The notes: generated by a model from the letters alone, not told the origin. A stretch of DNA of 29,251 nucleotides from an uncultured bacterium (GCA_905215595.1 CAJMQZ010000011.1:1-29251), one strand, 5' to 3'; counted from the first letter of the stretch, positions 1-9,023 are shown. A program made the numbers and translations.

Positions 1-28
1 TGTGCTTCGACTTCTTCTTTAGGATTGT

Positions 29-117
29 CAAGGGCGTGTAGCCCTTGGCCCGTTGCGGGGTGGGTGGAGTCCAGAGGTAGGGAGGGGGGGACTCGGAACA
101 CCCCTCCCTGCCTCTGG
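29..117. repeat. Two strong hairpins in the opening intergenic region
   Basis: A 7-bp stem with a 5-nt loop lies at 29-35/41-47. A larger 17-bp stem pairs 71-87 with 101-117 around a 13-nt loop, with one G·U pair if read as RNA. No T-run follows on the plus strand, so neither is a clear terminator for a gene upstream of the window. The G-rich arm gives the region an unusual composition. I cannot tell whether this is a regulatory structure, a terminator acting on another transcript, or part of a longer interspersed repeat. Confidence 0.6.
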
Positions 118-144
118 CCCAGCGGAGCGTCCCTGCCCGCTGAA

Positions 145-185
145 GGCTAGCGGTAACATTCCCCGCGGAGGCCATTTTAAATCGT
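145..185 (-). repeat. Interspersed intergenic repeat, copy A (inverted)
   Basis: Read on the minus strand this segment begins ACGATTTAAAATGGCCTCCG and ends CTAGCC. It matches the plus-strand copies at 26557-26591 and 29157-29192 closely over the first 20 bases and more loosely after that. It ends only a few bases before the -35 box of the downstream peptidase gene. Confidence 0.6.
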
Positions 186-190
186 CCCGG

Positions 191-219
191 TTGCAATTCT
201 GCTGCAAAAGTTCTACAAT
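191..219 (+). promoter_or_regulatory. Promoter of the C69 peptidase gene
   Basis: TTGCAA at 191-196 and TACAAT at 214-219 are separated by 17 bases, a near-consensus vegetative promoter. Transcription would start around 226, leaving a leader of only about 27 nt before the ATG at 253. Confidence 0.75.
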
Positions 220-252
220 AGAGACACATTATAGAATATGGAGGGAAAACCT

Positions 253-1737
253 ATGGCTTGCACTACCATTCTGGTCGGCAAAGCAGCATCGTACGATGGC
301 TCTACCATGATCGCCCGCAACGATGACTCCGGCTCCGGCCATTTCACCGCGAAGAAATTTACCGTGATCCACCCGGAAGATCTGCCCAAGACCTACCGCA
401 GTGTCCTCTCCCATGTGGAGATTCCTCTGCCGGAGGGCGCACTGCGGTTTACCGCCATGCCCAACGCCGTGGAGGGCAAGGGCATCTGGGCAGCCTCCGG
501 CGTCAATGCCGCTAACGTGGGCATGACCGCCACCGAGACCATCACCTCCAACCCCCGCGTGCTGGGCGCAGACCCGCTGGTGGAGTATCAGCCCGCCAAG
601 GGCGAAAAGCCTGAGGTGCCCGGCGGCATCGGCGAGGAGGATATCGTCTATCTGGTGCTGCCCTATATCCACTCTGCCCGTGAGGGCGTGCTGCGTCTGG
701 GCAGCTTGCTGGAACAGTACGGTACTTACGAGATGAACGGCATCGCTTTTCAGGACGTAAACGAGATCTGGTGGCTGGAGACCATCGGCGGTCACCACTG
801 GATCGCCCGCCGTGTGCCGGACGATGTGTATGTGGTCATGCCCAACCAGCTGGGCATCGACACCTTTGATCTGGACGATGCCTTCGGCGCACAGGAAAAC
901 TACCTCTGCTCTGCCGACCTGCGTGAATTTATTGCAAAGAACCACCTCGACCTCTCTTTGGACGGCGCACTGAACCCCCGGGATGCCTTTGGCAGCCACG
1001 ATGACGCCGACCACGTTTACAACACCCCCCGCGCATGGTATATGCTGCGCTACCTCAACCCCCGCACATGGGTGTGGGAGGGTGCTGACGCCGACTACAC
1101 TCCCATGTCCGACGACCTGCCGTGGTGCATGGTGCCGGAGCGTAAGGTGACCCCGGAGGACATCAAGTATATGCTGTCCAGCCACTATCAGGGCACCCCC
1201 TACGACCCCTACCTGAGCTACGGCGACAAGTCCGCAAAGGGGGCATACCGCTCCATCGGCATCAACCGCAACGACTTTATGGCACTGTTGCAGATGCGTC
1301 CCGACCAGCCGGAGGAGTCCCGCGCTGTGGAGTGGGTGGCCTATGCCTCCAACGCCTTCAACACCATGGTGCCCTTCTACGCCAATGTGGAGCGCACCCC
1401 GGAGTATCTGGCCAACACCACCGGCACTGTGTCCACCGATAACTTCTACTGGACCAGCCGTCTGATTGCCGCCATGGCAGATGCCTCCTATAATAAATCC
1501 CTCTTCCACCTCGAGCGCTATGAGGAGGCCGTGCTCTCCGCTGCCCGCGCATTGGTGAACCAGTATGACGCAAAGCTTGCCGCCGAGCCGGACGCTGCCC
1601 GCCGCGCCGCCCTGCGGGAGGAAGCCAACACCGCTATTGCCGCCATGCTGCAGGAGAAGGCCGCCGACACGCTGGACAAAGTTCTGTTTGAGCTGAGCAG
1701 CCAGATGAAGAACGCCTACTCCCGCTCGGATGCCTGA
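253..1737 (+). CDS. Family C69 dipeptidase
   Basis: A 494-residue peptidase of family C69 (PepD/U34-like, Ntn-hydrolase fold), expected to cleave dipeptides in the cytoplasm. The N-terminus MACTTILVGK, followed by YDGSTMIARNDD, is typical of the family. Cys3 is the predicted nucleophile, exposed after removal of the leading residues. I chose ATG 253 because GGAGGG (240-245) lies 7 nt upstream; the in-frame ATG at 238 has no ribosome site and would bury the cysteine. There is no signal peptide, which agrees with intracellular peptide use. The gene is a single transcription unit with its own promoter and a terminator at 1790-1825. The family is secure; the exact substrate is not visible. Confidence 0.9.
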   Translation: MACTTILVGKAASYDGSTMIARNDDSGSGHFTAKKFTVIHPEDLPKTYRSVLSHVEIPLPEGALRFTAMPNAVEGKGIWAASGVNAANVGMTATETITSNPRVLGADPLVEYQPAKGEKPEVPGGIGEEDIVYLVLPYIHSAREGVLRLGSLLEQYGTYEMNGIAFQDVNEIWWLETIGGHHWIARRVPDDVYVVMPNQLGIDTFDLDDAFGAQENYLCSADLREFIAKNHLDLSLDGALNPRDAFGSHDDADHVYNTPRAWYMLRYLNPRTWVWEGADADYTPMSDDLPWCMVPERKVTPEDIKYMLSSHYQGTPYDPYLSYGDKSAKGAYRSIGINRNDFMALLQMRPDQPEESRAVEWVAYASNAFNTMVPFYANVERTPEYLANTTGTVSTDNFYWTSRLIAAMADASYNKSLFHLERYEEAVLSAARALVNQYDAKLAAEPDAARRAALREEANTAIAAMLQEKAADTLDKVLFELSSQMKNAYSRSDA

Positions 1738-1789
1738 TGTAAACCAGCCGGAGCACCAAAACCGGTCACGACCGGTCACATAAACGCAG

Positions 1790-1828
1790 AAAAGACCACC
1801 GCATACACAAGTGCGGTGGTCTTTTTGC
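1790..1828 (+). terminator. Intrinsic terminator after the C69 peptidase
   Basis: A 14-bp perfect stem pairs 1790-1803 with 1812-1825 around an 8-nt loop. The 3' arm ends in a run of five T (1822-1826). It separates the peptidase gene from the fructose operon. Confidence 0.9.
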
Positions 1829-1915
1829 GTGCAAAAAAGCTCTTGTATCCAAGGTGTTGGGAACTCTGCACAAAAATGATGAAAATTCTTTGTGAGCGAA
1901 AATGACTGAAACTGA

Positions 1916-1943
1916 TTGATTTTGACAAGATTTTTGCTATAAT
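1916..1943 (+). promoter_or_regulatory. Promoter of the fructose operon
   Basis: TTGATT at 1916-1921 and a perfect TATAAT at 1938-1943 are 16 bases apart. A consensus TTGACA at 1922-1927 is only 10 bases from the -10 box and is therefore badly placed. Repeated GAAAAT/GAAACT/GATTTT words between about 1881 and 1924 overlap the promoter and are the natural place for a DeoR-type (FruR) operator; that is inference. Confidence 0.7.
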
Positions 1944-2019
1944 AAAGATGCAAACAACCAAAACACGCCAATACCACGCAGAAACGGTCAGGCGTGAGAA
2001 GGAAAGAAGGAAAAACACC

Positions 2020-2775
2020 ATGCTGGCAGAGGAACGTTTTGCACTGATTTTAGAACAGCTGAACGAGAAACGCACCGTGACGGTGCAGCAGCTGTGCGAG
2101 GCACTGCACACCAGCGAATCCACCATCCGGCGCGATTTGACCGAGCTGGACCGGCAGGGAAGGCTGACCAAGGTGCACGGAGGGGCTACCCTGCCGGACA
2201 GCCGCTTTCTGGCAGACGAGCCCACCATGGAAGCCAAGGAGACACTGGCGGTAGCCGAAAAGCGCAGCATTGCCGCAGCCGCCGCAGCACTTATCACTGC
2301 CGAGGATTTTGTGTTCATTGACGCAGGCACTACCACGCTGGAACTGGTGCGGGCGCTGACGGGTGCGGCGCTCAAGGCCACCTATGTGACCAACGGCGTG
2401 GCGCACGCCCGGCTGCTGGCGCAGAAGGGCTGCCGGGTGTATCTTCCCGGCGGGCTGCTGCGCCCCCAGACCGAAGCCATCGTGGGCGCTCCGGCGGTCA
2501 GCAGCATCCAGCAGTATAACTTCACCAAAGCGTTTATGGGTGCCAACGGCGTGGCGCTGGAAGCGGGCTTTACCACCCCGGACCCCGAGGAAGCAGCCGT
2601 AAAGGCTGCAGCCGTCCGCCGTGCAAGAGAGAGCTGGTTCCTTGTGGACGACGCCAAGTTTGCAAAGATCTACCCGGCGGTCATCACGGATCTGCACGGC
2701 GGTGCCATTCTGACCAACCGCTGCCCGAACCCGAAATATAAGCAGTATACCTTTGTAAAGGAGGCAGAAGTATGA
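2020..2775 (+). CDS. fruR: DeoR-family transcriptional regulator of the fructose operon
   Basis: A 251-residue DeoR/GlpR-family repressor. An N-terminal winged helix-turn-helix (residues about 5-57, with SESTIRRDL at 32-40 and KVHGGA at 51-56) is followed by a sugar-phosphate-sensing DeoRC domain, which contains TNGVA and, near the C-terminus, FLVDDAKF. ATG 2020 is chosen because GAAAGAAGG lies about 9 nt upstream and the MLAEERF start is typical; the frame stays open further upstream without a good site. The stop overlaps the fruK start (ATGA), so the two are co-translated. By analogy with other fruRKA operons it should repress its own operon and respond to fructose 1-phosphate. The operator assignment is inferred. 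Confidence 0.9.
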   Translation: MLAEERFALILEQLNEKRTVTVQQLCEALHTSESTIRRDLTELDRQGRLTKVHGGATLPDSRFLADEPTMEAKETLAVAEKRSIAAAAAALITAEDFVFIDAGTTTLELVRALTGAALKATYVTNGVAHARLLAQKGCRVYLPGGLLRPQTEAIVGAPAVSSIQQYNFTKAFMGANGVALEAGFTTPDPEEAAVKAAAVRRARESWFLVDDAKFAKIYPAVITDLHGGAILTNRCPNPKYKQYTFVKEAEV

Positions 2776-3677
2776 TCTACACCGTTACCTTTAACCCGGC
2801 TATTGATTACGTTGTGCGTCTGGACGCACCGCTGGAGGTGGGCGCAGTGAATCGCGCCCAAGGTGAGGATTGCGTGCTGGGCGGCAAGGGCATCAACGTG
2901 TCCGGCGTGCTGGCGCAGCTGGGCTGCGAGAGCGTGGCGCTGGGCTTTGTGGCCGGTGAGACCGGCGCATGGCTGGAGCGTGGTCTGGCTGCACAGGGGC
3001 TCGAGACCGACTTTGTGCATCTGGAAAACGGCATGACCCGCATCAATGTCAAGATCAAGGCAGGGCAGGAGACCGAGCTGAACGGCGCAGGCCCTGCCAT
3101 CCCGGAAAGCGCGTTACAGCAGCTGGAAGCCCAGCTGGACAAGTTGACCGAGGGGGATATCCTCATTCTGGCGGGCAGCATCCCGGCAAGCCTGCCGCAG
3201 AGCGTCTACGAGCGGCTGCTGGCGCGGCTGCAGGGCAGGGGCGTGCGCGCGGTGGTAGATGCCACCCGCGACCTGCTGGTGAACGTGCTGCCCTACCACC
3301 CCTTCCTCATCAAGCCCAACAACCATGAGCTGGGCGAGATCGTGGGCAAGGTGCTGACCAGTGACGCCGAGATCGTGGCCGCTGCCCGTACTTTGCAGGA
3401 AAAGGGCGCCCGCAACGTGCTGGTGAGCATGGCCGGAGACGGAGCGCTGCTGCTGGACGAGCAGGGACAGGTGCACCGCATCGGCTGCCCCAAGGGCAAG
3501 GTGGTCAACAGCGTGGGTGCAGGCGACAGCATGGTGGCCGGTTTTGTGGCCGGGTATTTGCAAAGCCGCAGCTACGCGCAGGCGCTGCGTCTGGGCACGG
3601 CCTGCGGCAGCGCCACGGCCTTCAGCCTTGGGCTTGCCACAAAGGAAAAAATCGACGAGCTGCTGGCGCAGCTTTGA
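2772..3677 (+). CDS. fruK: 1-phosphofructokinase
   Basis: A 301-residue PfkB-family sugar kinase that phosphorylates fructose 1-phosphate to fructose 1,6-bisphosphate with ATP. The first signature GGKGINVS is at residues 37-44. The second, GAGDS, is at about 249-253, with Asp252 as the catalytic base. The N-terminus MIYTVTFNPAIDY is typical of FruK and tagatose-6-phosphate kinases. It overlaps fruR by 4 nt and is followed after 30 nt by the fructose PTS, which decides in favour of FruK. Length and motifs are complete. Confidence 0.93.
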   Translation: MIYTVTFNPAIDYVVRLDAPLEVGAVNRAQGEDCVLGGKGINVSGVLAQLGCESVALGFVAGETGAWLERGLAAQGLETDFVHLENGMTRINVKIKAGQETELNGAGPAIPESALQQLEAQLDKLTEGDILILAGSIPASLPQSVYERLLARLQGRGVRAVVDATRDLLVNVLPYHPFLIKPNNHELGEIVGKVLTSDAEIVAAARTLQEKGARNVLVSMAGDGALLLDEQGQVHRIGCPKGKVVNSVGAGDSMVAGFVAGYLQSRSYAQALRLGTACGSATAFSLGLATKEKIDELLAQL

Positions 3678-3707
3678 TAGGAGAAAAGGAATAAAGGAGG
3701 AAAATCT

Positions 3708-5636
3708 ATGCGCATTACCGAGTTATTTACCGCACAGTCCATTGCGCTGGACGAGGCGCTGCAAACACAGGAGGAGATCCTGAGCCGTCTGGTGGAGCTG
3801 CAGGCCACCCACGGCAACATCACCGACAAGGAGGCCTACAAAAAGGCCCTCTACGCCCGCGAGGCCGAGGGCTCTACCTATGTGGACAACGGCATCACGG
3901 TGCCCCACGCCAAGACCGATGTGGTCACCCGGCCCAGCCTGGCCGCTTTGCGTCTGGCAAAGCCGGTGCAGTACAACGCCGAGGATGACGGCACCACCGA
4001 CCTGCTGTTTGCCATTGCCGCCCCGGAAAACGGCAGTCTGCACGTTGATATGCTGGCCCGCATGATGCAGATGTTGATGAACGAGGACTTTGTGGAAAAG
4101 CTTAAAGCCGCCAAGACCCCCAAGGAGTTCTTGGAGTGCATCGACGCGCAGGAGGAAGCACAGTTCGGCGCAGAGAGCTTTACCCAGCAGACCATCCCTC
4201 AGGACGGCTACCGCATTCTGGCTGTGACCGCCTGCGTCAACGGCATTGCCCACACCTACATGGCCGCCGAGGCACTGACCAAGGCCGGCGACAAGCTGGG
4301 TCTGCCCACCAAGGTGGAGACCAACGGCTCGGACGGCGCAAAGAACATCCTGACCCGCGCCGAGATCGCCGCCTGTGACGGCATCATCGTGGCAGCAGAG
4401 AAAAAGGTGGATACCGCCCGCTTCGACGGCAAGCCGGTGCTGTTCACCCGGGTGGATGACGGCATCCACAAGCCGGAAGAACTCATCAAGAAGATCGCTC
4501 ACGGCGAGGTACCCGTGTACCACGCCGAGGGCGGCGCAGCAGCCGAGGACGACACCGCAGGTAAGGACAGCTTCGGCCGCAGCCTGTACAAGAACCTGAT
4601 GAACGGCGTTTCCCACATGCTGCCCTTCGTGGTGGGCGGCGGCATTATGATCGCGCTGGCCTTCCTGTTAGATGATTACAGCATCAACCCCGCAAACTTT
4701 GGCATGAACACCCCCGTTGCCGCCTTCTTCAAGACGGTGGGCGGCGCAGCCTTTGGCTATATGCTGCCCATTCTGGCAGGCTTTATCGCCATGTCCATCG
4801 CCGACCGTCCGGGCCTTGCCGTAGGTTTTGCAGGCGGCGTGCTGGCTATGAACGGCACCAACTTCACCGACCTTGCCGCAGGCAGCACCACCGGCATCTC
4901 CGGCGGCTTCCTTGCAGCGCTGCTGGCCGGTTTTGCAGCGGGCTACATCGTGCAGTTCCTTAAAAAGATCACCGAAAAGCTGCCCGCCAGCCTGAACGGT
5001 ATCCGCCCCATGCTCATCTACCCGCTGGGCGGCATTCTCATCGTAGGTGCGATGATGTGCGCCGTGAACCCGGTAATGGGCATGATCAACACCGCCATGA
5101 CCGACTGGCTGAACGCACTGGGCGGCAGCTCCAAGGTGCTGCTGGGTGCTATCGTGGCCGGTATGATGAGTGTGGATATGGGCGGCCCGGTCAACAAGGC
5201 AGCCTACGTCTTTGGCACCGCAGCGCTTGCCTCCGGCAACTACGAGGTGATGGCCGCCGTCATGGTGGGCGGCATGGTGCCTCCCATCGCTATTGCCCTG
5301 TCCACCACCTTCTGCCCCCGCAAGTGGACGCTTGACGAGCGCCGCAACGGCATCGTGAACTACGTCATGGGTCTGTGCTTCGTGTCCGAGGGTGCTATTC
5401 CCTATGCAGCAGCCGACCCGCTGCGCGTTCTGCCCAGCTGCGTTGTAGGCTCTGCGGTCGCCGGTGCGCTCTCCATGACCTTCGGCTGCGCACTGCGCGC
5501 ACCCCACGGCGGAATCTTCGTGTTCCCGGTGGTGGATCACGCCGTGATGTACTGCGTGGCGCTGGCTGTGGGCAGTGCACTGGGCGCAGTGATCCTGAGC
5601 CTTGTCAAAAAGACCCAGCCTGCTGAGGCAAAGTAA
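3708..5636 (+). CDS. fruA: Fructose-specific PTS EIIABC
   Basis: A 642-residue three-domain PTS permease that imports fructose and phosphorylates it to fructose 1-phosphate. Domain order is A-B-C. EIIA spans about 1-150, with phospho-accepting His67 in NGITVPHAKT. EIIB spans about 168-270, with Cys176 in LAVTACVNGIAHT. The membrane domain EIIC runs from about 295 to the end with repeated hydrophobic spans. An AAAGGAGG ribosome site precedes the ATG. No HPr-like domain is fused, so general PTS proteins must come from elsewhere. It is the last gene of fruR-fruK-fruA. Fructose is favoured over mannitol or 2-O-mannosyl-glycerate by the neighbouring fruK. Confidence 0.93.
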   Translation: MRITELFTAQSIALDEALQTQEEILSRLVELQATHGNITDKEAYKKALYAREAEGSTYVDNGITVPHAKTDVVTRPSLAALRLAKPVQYNAEDDGTTDLLFAIAAPENGSLHVDMLARMMQMLMNEDFVEKLKAAKTPKEFLECIDAQEEAQFGAESFTQQTIPQDGYRILAVTACVNGIAHTYMAAEALTKAGDKLGLPTKVETNGSDGAKNILTRAEIAACDGIIVAAEKKVDTARFDGKPVLFTRVDDGIHKPEELIKKIAHGEVPVYHAEGGAAAEDDTAGKDSFGRSLYKNLMNGVSHMLPFVVGGGIMIALAFLLDDYSINPANFGMNTPVAAFFKTVGGAAFGYMLPILAGFIAMSIADRPGLAVGFAGGVLAMNGTNFTDLAAGSTTGISGGFLAALLAGFAAGYIVQFLKKITEKLPASLNGIRPMLIYPLGGILIVGAMMCAVNPVMGMINTAMTDWLNALGGSSKVLLGAIVAGMMSVDMGGPVNKAAYVFGTAALASGNYEVMAAVMVGGMVPPIAIALSTTFCPRKWTLDERRNGIVNYVMGLCFVSEGAIPYAAADPLRVLPSCVVGSAVAGALSMTFGCALRAPHGGIFVFPVVDHAVMYCVALAVGSALGAVILSLVKKTQPAEAK

Positions 5637-5678
5637 CAAGCCATTCTCTTCTCCATACGGATAGTTCTTCATAAGAGC

Positions 5679-5713
5679 AAAGGGGACTGCCGCACACCGC
5701 GGCGGTCCCTTTT
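5679..5713 (+). terminator. Terminator of the fructose operon
   Basis: A 15-bp stem (5679-5693/5699-5713, two G·U pairs) with a 5-nt loop ends in TTTT and is followed by a T-rich stretch. It lies 43 nt after the fruA stop. Confidence 0.88.
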
Positions 5714-5781
5714 GCATTTTCCGACCGTCTGCGGTAAAAAGATGTTTTTTGCACCGGACAGTTCCCCGGCAGTGGAAAATG

Positions 5782-5829
5782 TGTTATCATAGGAACGATA
5801 AGAATGTGTAAGACCCCGCACTTGCGGGG
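5782..5829 (+). promoter_or_regulatory. Extended -10 promoter and leader hairpin before the symporter gene
   Basis: TGTTATCAT at 5782-5790 fits an extended -10 element; no good -35 box is at the expected distance. A 6-bp hairpin (5814-5819/5824-5829, loop ACTT) lies directly before the AGAAAGG that would serve as ribosome site, so it could affect access to it. Confidence 0.5.
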
Positions 5830-5850
5830 AGAAAGGAAACGATCCGTTCC

Positions 5851-7347
5851 ATGCGCAGACAAAGCTTCTGGAGCCACCGGTTCACCCGCACCCGGATCAA
5901 AAGCGAGAAGGTCCAGCTGCCGGAGATGCTCTTCGGCTATATTCTGGGCCCTATGGGTGCTTCCATCTCAGGCAGTATTTTCGGCAGCATCCTGCAAAGC
6001 TACTTCACCGATGTGCTCCGGCTGGATCTGCGGTTCCTCAGCCGGCTGCAGCTGGTGTCCACCGTGCTCATCGTGGCGGCAAACCTTCTGGTAGGGCAGC
6101 TGATCGAGCGCACCCGTGCCACAGCAGGCAAGGCAAGGCCGTGGCTGTTGCTTTCGGTGTTTACCTTTTCCTCTGCCAGCGTGCTCATGTTCATCGTGCC
6201 ATTTCATGGCATTGCGCGCATGGTGTGGATCGCTGTGGCGTACAACCTGTACTACTCTTTCGCATCCCCCATTTACAGCACAGCCAGCAGCATCATGATC
6301 TCGGTGTCCACCCGGGACAGCCGTCAGCGCGGGCTGCTGGCCTCCATCAACAGTATGGTGGGTCTGGGCGTGATGGGCACCTGCAGCATGGTGTTCCCCA
6401 TGCTGGTGTCCTTTTTCCTCCGGGAAAATATCCACCGCTGGTTTTTTACCATGCTGGGGGTGGCGGTGTTCACCGGGCTTACCATCTATTTACAGTTCGC
6501 CTTTACTCGGGAGCGTGTCACCGAGGAGCGCCGCATTCTGGAAGGCCTGTACGGGCCGGAGGATGAATTTGAAGCCGCCCGGCAGGCAGAAGCTCCCCCG
6601 CCGGAACCTGTACCGGTGCAGCGGGTCTCGCTGCGCCGCCAGCTGCGGGCGGTGGCTGCCGACCCCATGTGGTGGCTCATCATGGGTGTATGCGTTTTGT
6701 TCCAGTGGAGTGGCTCTTTAAAAAACAGCACCATGACCTACTATTGCAAGTGGGTGGTGGACAACACCTTTTTGGGCAGCGCCGGTGCATGGGGCGCGTC
6801 TCAATCCCTGCTGACCATGATGGGGGCGCTGCCCATGGCGCTGGCCTCGGTGCTGCTGGTGCCGCTGACCGACCGGTTCGGCAAGCGCAAGGTATGCGGC
6901 TGGTTTTTGCTGCTGGGCGCAGCGGGCGGCGTCCTCGCGGGGCTGGGGCAGGGCAGATTGATCCCTGTTGCCATCGGCGTTGCGCTCAAGTGCTTCGGCT
7001 CTGCTCCTACCTGCTGTCTGCTCCTTGCCATGGTGACCGATGTGGTAGACCACGTGGAGATGCGCAGCGGCATCCGCACCGACGGGCTTACCATGTCGGT
7101 GTACAGCTCCCAGTCCGTAGCGGGCGGCTCGGTGATGAGTGCACTGTTCAACGGGGTGCTGGCGCGCACCGGCTATGACCAGTGCGCCAGTACGGCGCTG
7201 GGCACTGCTGCCCAGAACGCCGCTGTGCGCCATGTGATCGCAGGCGGCTATATCTGGGTGGAAACGCTCAGCTATGTGGCGGCGGGGCTTCTGCTGCTGG
7301 CCTTCTGGAAGGTGGAAAAAGACCTTGCCGCCCGGCAAAAAAATTGA
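5851..7347 (+). CDS. GPH-family sugar:cation symporter (MelB-like, MFS superfamily)
   Basis: A 498-residue multi-pass membrane protein with about 12 hydrophobic spans, related to the glycoside-pentoside-hexuronide:cation symporters (MelB, YicJ and relatives). Supporting features are the N-terminal LPEMLFGYILGPMG segment, a conserved TRDSRQRGLLAS-like cytoplasmic loop, a long charged central loop (about residues 215-260), and LTDRFGKRK in the second half. Substrate and coupling ion cannot be read; a sugar or glycoside is expected. The nearest purine-rich site (AAAGG, 5832-5836) lies 14 nt before this ATG, which is long, so translation may be weak or the start uncertain. It appears to be transcribed alone. 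Confidence 0.8.
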   Translation: MRRQSFWSHRFTRTRIKSEKVQLPEMLFGYILGPMGASISGSIFGSILQSYFTDVLRLDLRFLSRLQLVSTVLIVAANLLVGQLIERTRATAGKARPWLLLSVFTFSSASVLMFIVPFHGIARMVWIAVAYNLYYSFASPIYSTASSIMISVSTRDSRQRGLLASINSMVGLGVMGTCSMVFPMLVSFFLRENIHRWFFTMLGVAVFTGLTIYLQFAFTRERVTEERRILEGLYGPEDEFEAARQAEAPPPEPVPVQRVSLRRQLRAVAADPMWWLIMGVCVLFQWSGSLKNSTMTYYCKWVVDNTFLGSAGAWGASQSLLTMMGALPMALASVLLVPLTDRFGKRKVCGWFLLLGAAGGVLAGLGQGRLIPVAIGVALKCFGSAPTCCLLLAMVTDVVDHVEMRSGIRTDGLTMSVYSSQSVAGGSVMSALFNGVLARTGYDQCASTALGTAAQNAAVRHVIAGGYIWVETLSYVAAGLLLLAFWKVEKDLAARQKN

Positions 7348-7438
7348 CCCCAAAACGGCATCTGCAACAAAAAACAGAACTCTGCACCGCCCAAAACGGC
7401 CTATCCTGCCGGAATTGCAATTTGCGCGTTGTTTTGCA

Positions 7439-7492
7439 TTGCACCCCACCCCGGGCTGTGGTATACTTATATTTGTGATTTTTTAGCCCGGG
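7439..7492 (+). promoter_or_regulatory. Promoter with an inverted repeat spanning the -10 box
   Basis: TTGCAC at 7439-7444 and TATACT at 7462-7467 are 17 bases apart, with an added extended -10 TGG. An exact 8-bp inverted repeat, CCCGGGCT at 7450-7457 and AGCCCGGG at 7485-7492, brackets the -10 and the expected start point. It could be a repressor operator or a leader structure. Transcripts should begin near 7474, before the second arm but after the first, so operator use is more plausible than an RNA hairpin. Confidence 0.7.
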
Positions 7493-7527
7493 TATGGTGT
7501 GCCGGGCCACCAGAGAGGAAACAAACG

Positions 7528-9021
7528 ATGAAAATAGGATTTGACAACGACAAATATCTTGCGATGCAGTCCGAGCATATCCGCGAGCGCATCCAGAAGT
7601 TTGACAACAAGCTGTATCTGGAGTTCGGCGGCAAGCTGTTCGACGACTATCATGCCTCCCGCGTGCTGCCGGGCTTCCAGCCGGACAGCAAGCTGCAGAT
7701 GCTGCTGCAGCTGAAGGATCAGGCGGAGATCGTCATCGTCATCAGCGCCGAGGACATTGTGAGCAGCAAGATCCGCGGCGATTACGGCATCACCTACGAT
7801 CTGGATGTGCTGCGCCTGATCGACGCTTTCCAGGGTGTGGGCCTGTATGTGGGCAGCGTGTGCGTGACCAAGTACACCGCTGCCCCGGAGGTGGAGGCCT
7901 TTGAAAAGCGCCTCAACGATCTGGGCATCCGCACCTTCCGCCACTATAAGATCGCCGGTTACCCCAACGACGTGGCCCACATCGTGAGCGACGAGGGCTA
8001 TGGCCGCAACGACTACATTGAGACCGAGCGCCCGCTGGTGGTCATCACGGCCCCTGGCCCCGGCAGCGGTAAGATGGCCACCTGCCTGTCCCAGCTGTAC
8101 CACGAGTACAAGCGGGGCGTGAAGGCCGGTTACGCCAAGTTCGAGACCTTCCCCATCTGGAACATTCCCCTGAAGCACCCGGTCAATCTGGCCTACGAGG
8201 CTGCTACCGCCGACCTGAACGATGTGAACATGATCGACCCCTTCCATCTGGAAGCCTACGGCGTGACCACCGTGAACTACAACCGCGACATCGAGATCTT
8301 CCCGGTGGTGAATGCGATGTTCGAGTTGATCGCAGGCCAGAGCCCTTATAAGTCCCCCACGGACATGGGCGTGAACATGGCCGGAAACTGCATCGTGGAC
8401 GATGCCATCTGCTGCGAGGCCTCCCGCAAGGAGATCGTGCGCCGGTACTACAAGTGCCTGTGCGAGCAGAAGATCACCGGTACCGCCAAGGAGAGTGAGC
8501 GCTACAAGTTGGAACTGCTGATGAATCAGGCCGGGCTGACCATGGGCGCACGGGAAGTGGAAAAGCAGGCACACGCCCGCAGCGAGGCTACCGGCGGCGC
8601 ACCGGCTGCTGCCATTGAGCTGAGCGACGGCACCGTCATCACCGGCAAGACCGGCCCGCTGCTGGGTGCTACCGCAAGCGCCCTGATCAACGCGCTCAAG
8701 TATCTGGCGGGCATCCCGCAGGAGACGGATCTGGTCAGCGCCGCTGCCATCGAGCCTATCCAGACCCTCAAGACCAACTATCTGGGCGGCAAAAACCCCC
8801 GTCTGCACACCGACGAGATCCTGATCGCCCTGTCCAGCTCTGCGGCTTCCAGCGAGCTTGCCGCAGCAGCCATGCACCAGCTGCCCAATCTCAAGGGCTG
8901 CGATGTGCACTCCACTGTGCTGCTTTCCAGCGTGGACAGCAGCACCCTGAACCGTCTGGGCATGTACCTGACCTGCGACCCCGTCTACGAGGAAGAGGAC
9001 CGCAAGTACCATAAGCTGTAA
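7528..9021 (+). CDS. DUF1846 family protein
   Basis: A 497-residue member of the DUF1846 family, whose biochemical role is unknown to me. The N-terminus MKIGFDNDKYLAMQSEHI and a central VVITAPGPGSGKMATC (residues about 171-186) are typical. The GPGSGK segment resembles a nucleotide-binding glycine-rich loop. No signal peptide or membrane span is evident, so it should be cytosolic. ATG 7528 is chosen because AGAGGAA lies just upstream and it matches the family start; the frame is open further upstream through the promoter. It has a near-consensus promoter and a very strong terminator, so it is a well-expressed single gene. Codon choice (mostly AAG, CTG, GGC) also suggests good expression. Confidence 0.88.
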   Translation: MKIGFDNDKYLAMQSEHIRERIQKFDNKLYLEFGGKLFDDYHASRVLPGFQPDSKLQMLLQLKDQAEIVIVISAEDIVSSKIRGDYGITYDLDVLRLIDAFQGVGLYVGSVCVTKYTAAPEVEAFEKRLNDLGIRTFRHYKIAGYPNDVAHIVSDEGYGRNDYIETERPLVVITAPGPGSGKMATCLSQLYHEYKRGVKAGYAKFETFPIWNIPLKHPVNLAYEAATADLNDVNMIDPFHLEAYGVTTVNYNRDIEIFPVVNAMFELIAGQSPYKSPTDMGVNMAGNCIVDDAICCEASRKEIVRRYYKCLCEQKITGTAKESERYKLELLMNQAGLTMGAREVEKQAHARSEATGGAPAAAIELSDGTVITGKTGPLLGATASALINALKYLAGIPQETDLVSAAAIEPIQTLKTNYLGGKNPRLHTDEILIALSSSAASSELAAAAMHQLPNLKGCDVHSTVLLSSVDSSTLNRLGMYLTCDPVYEEEDRKYHKL

Positions 9022-9023
9022 AA

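Noticed and set aside
1761..1779. Tandem ACCGGTCAC repeat after the C69 peptidase
   Set aside because: Only two copies of nine bases, directly before a terminator; too little to support an operator or repeat family.
229..1977. 582-codon open frame on the minus strand
   Set aside because: Antisense to the C69 peptidase and running through its terminator and the fru promoter.
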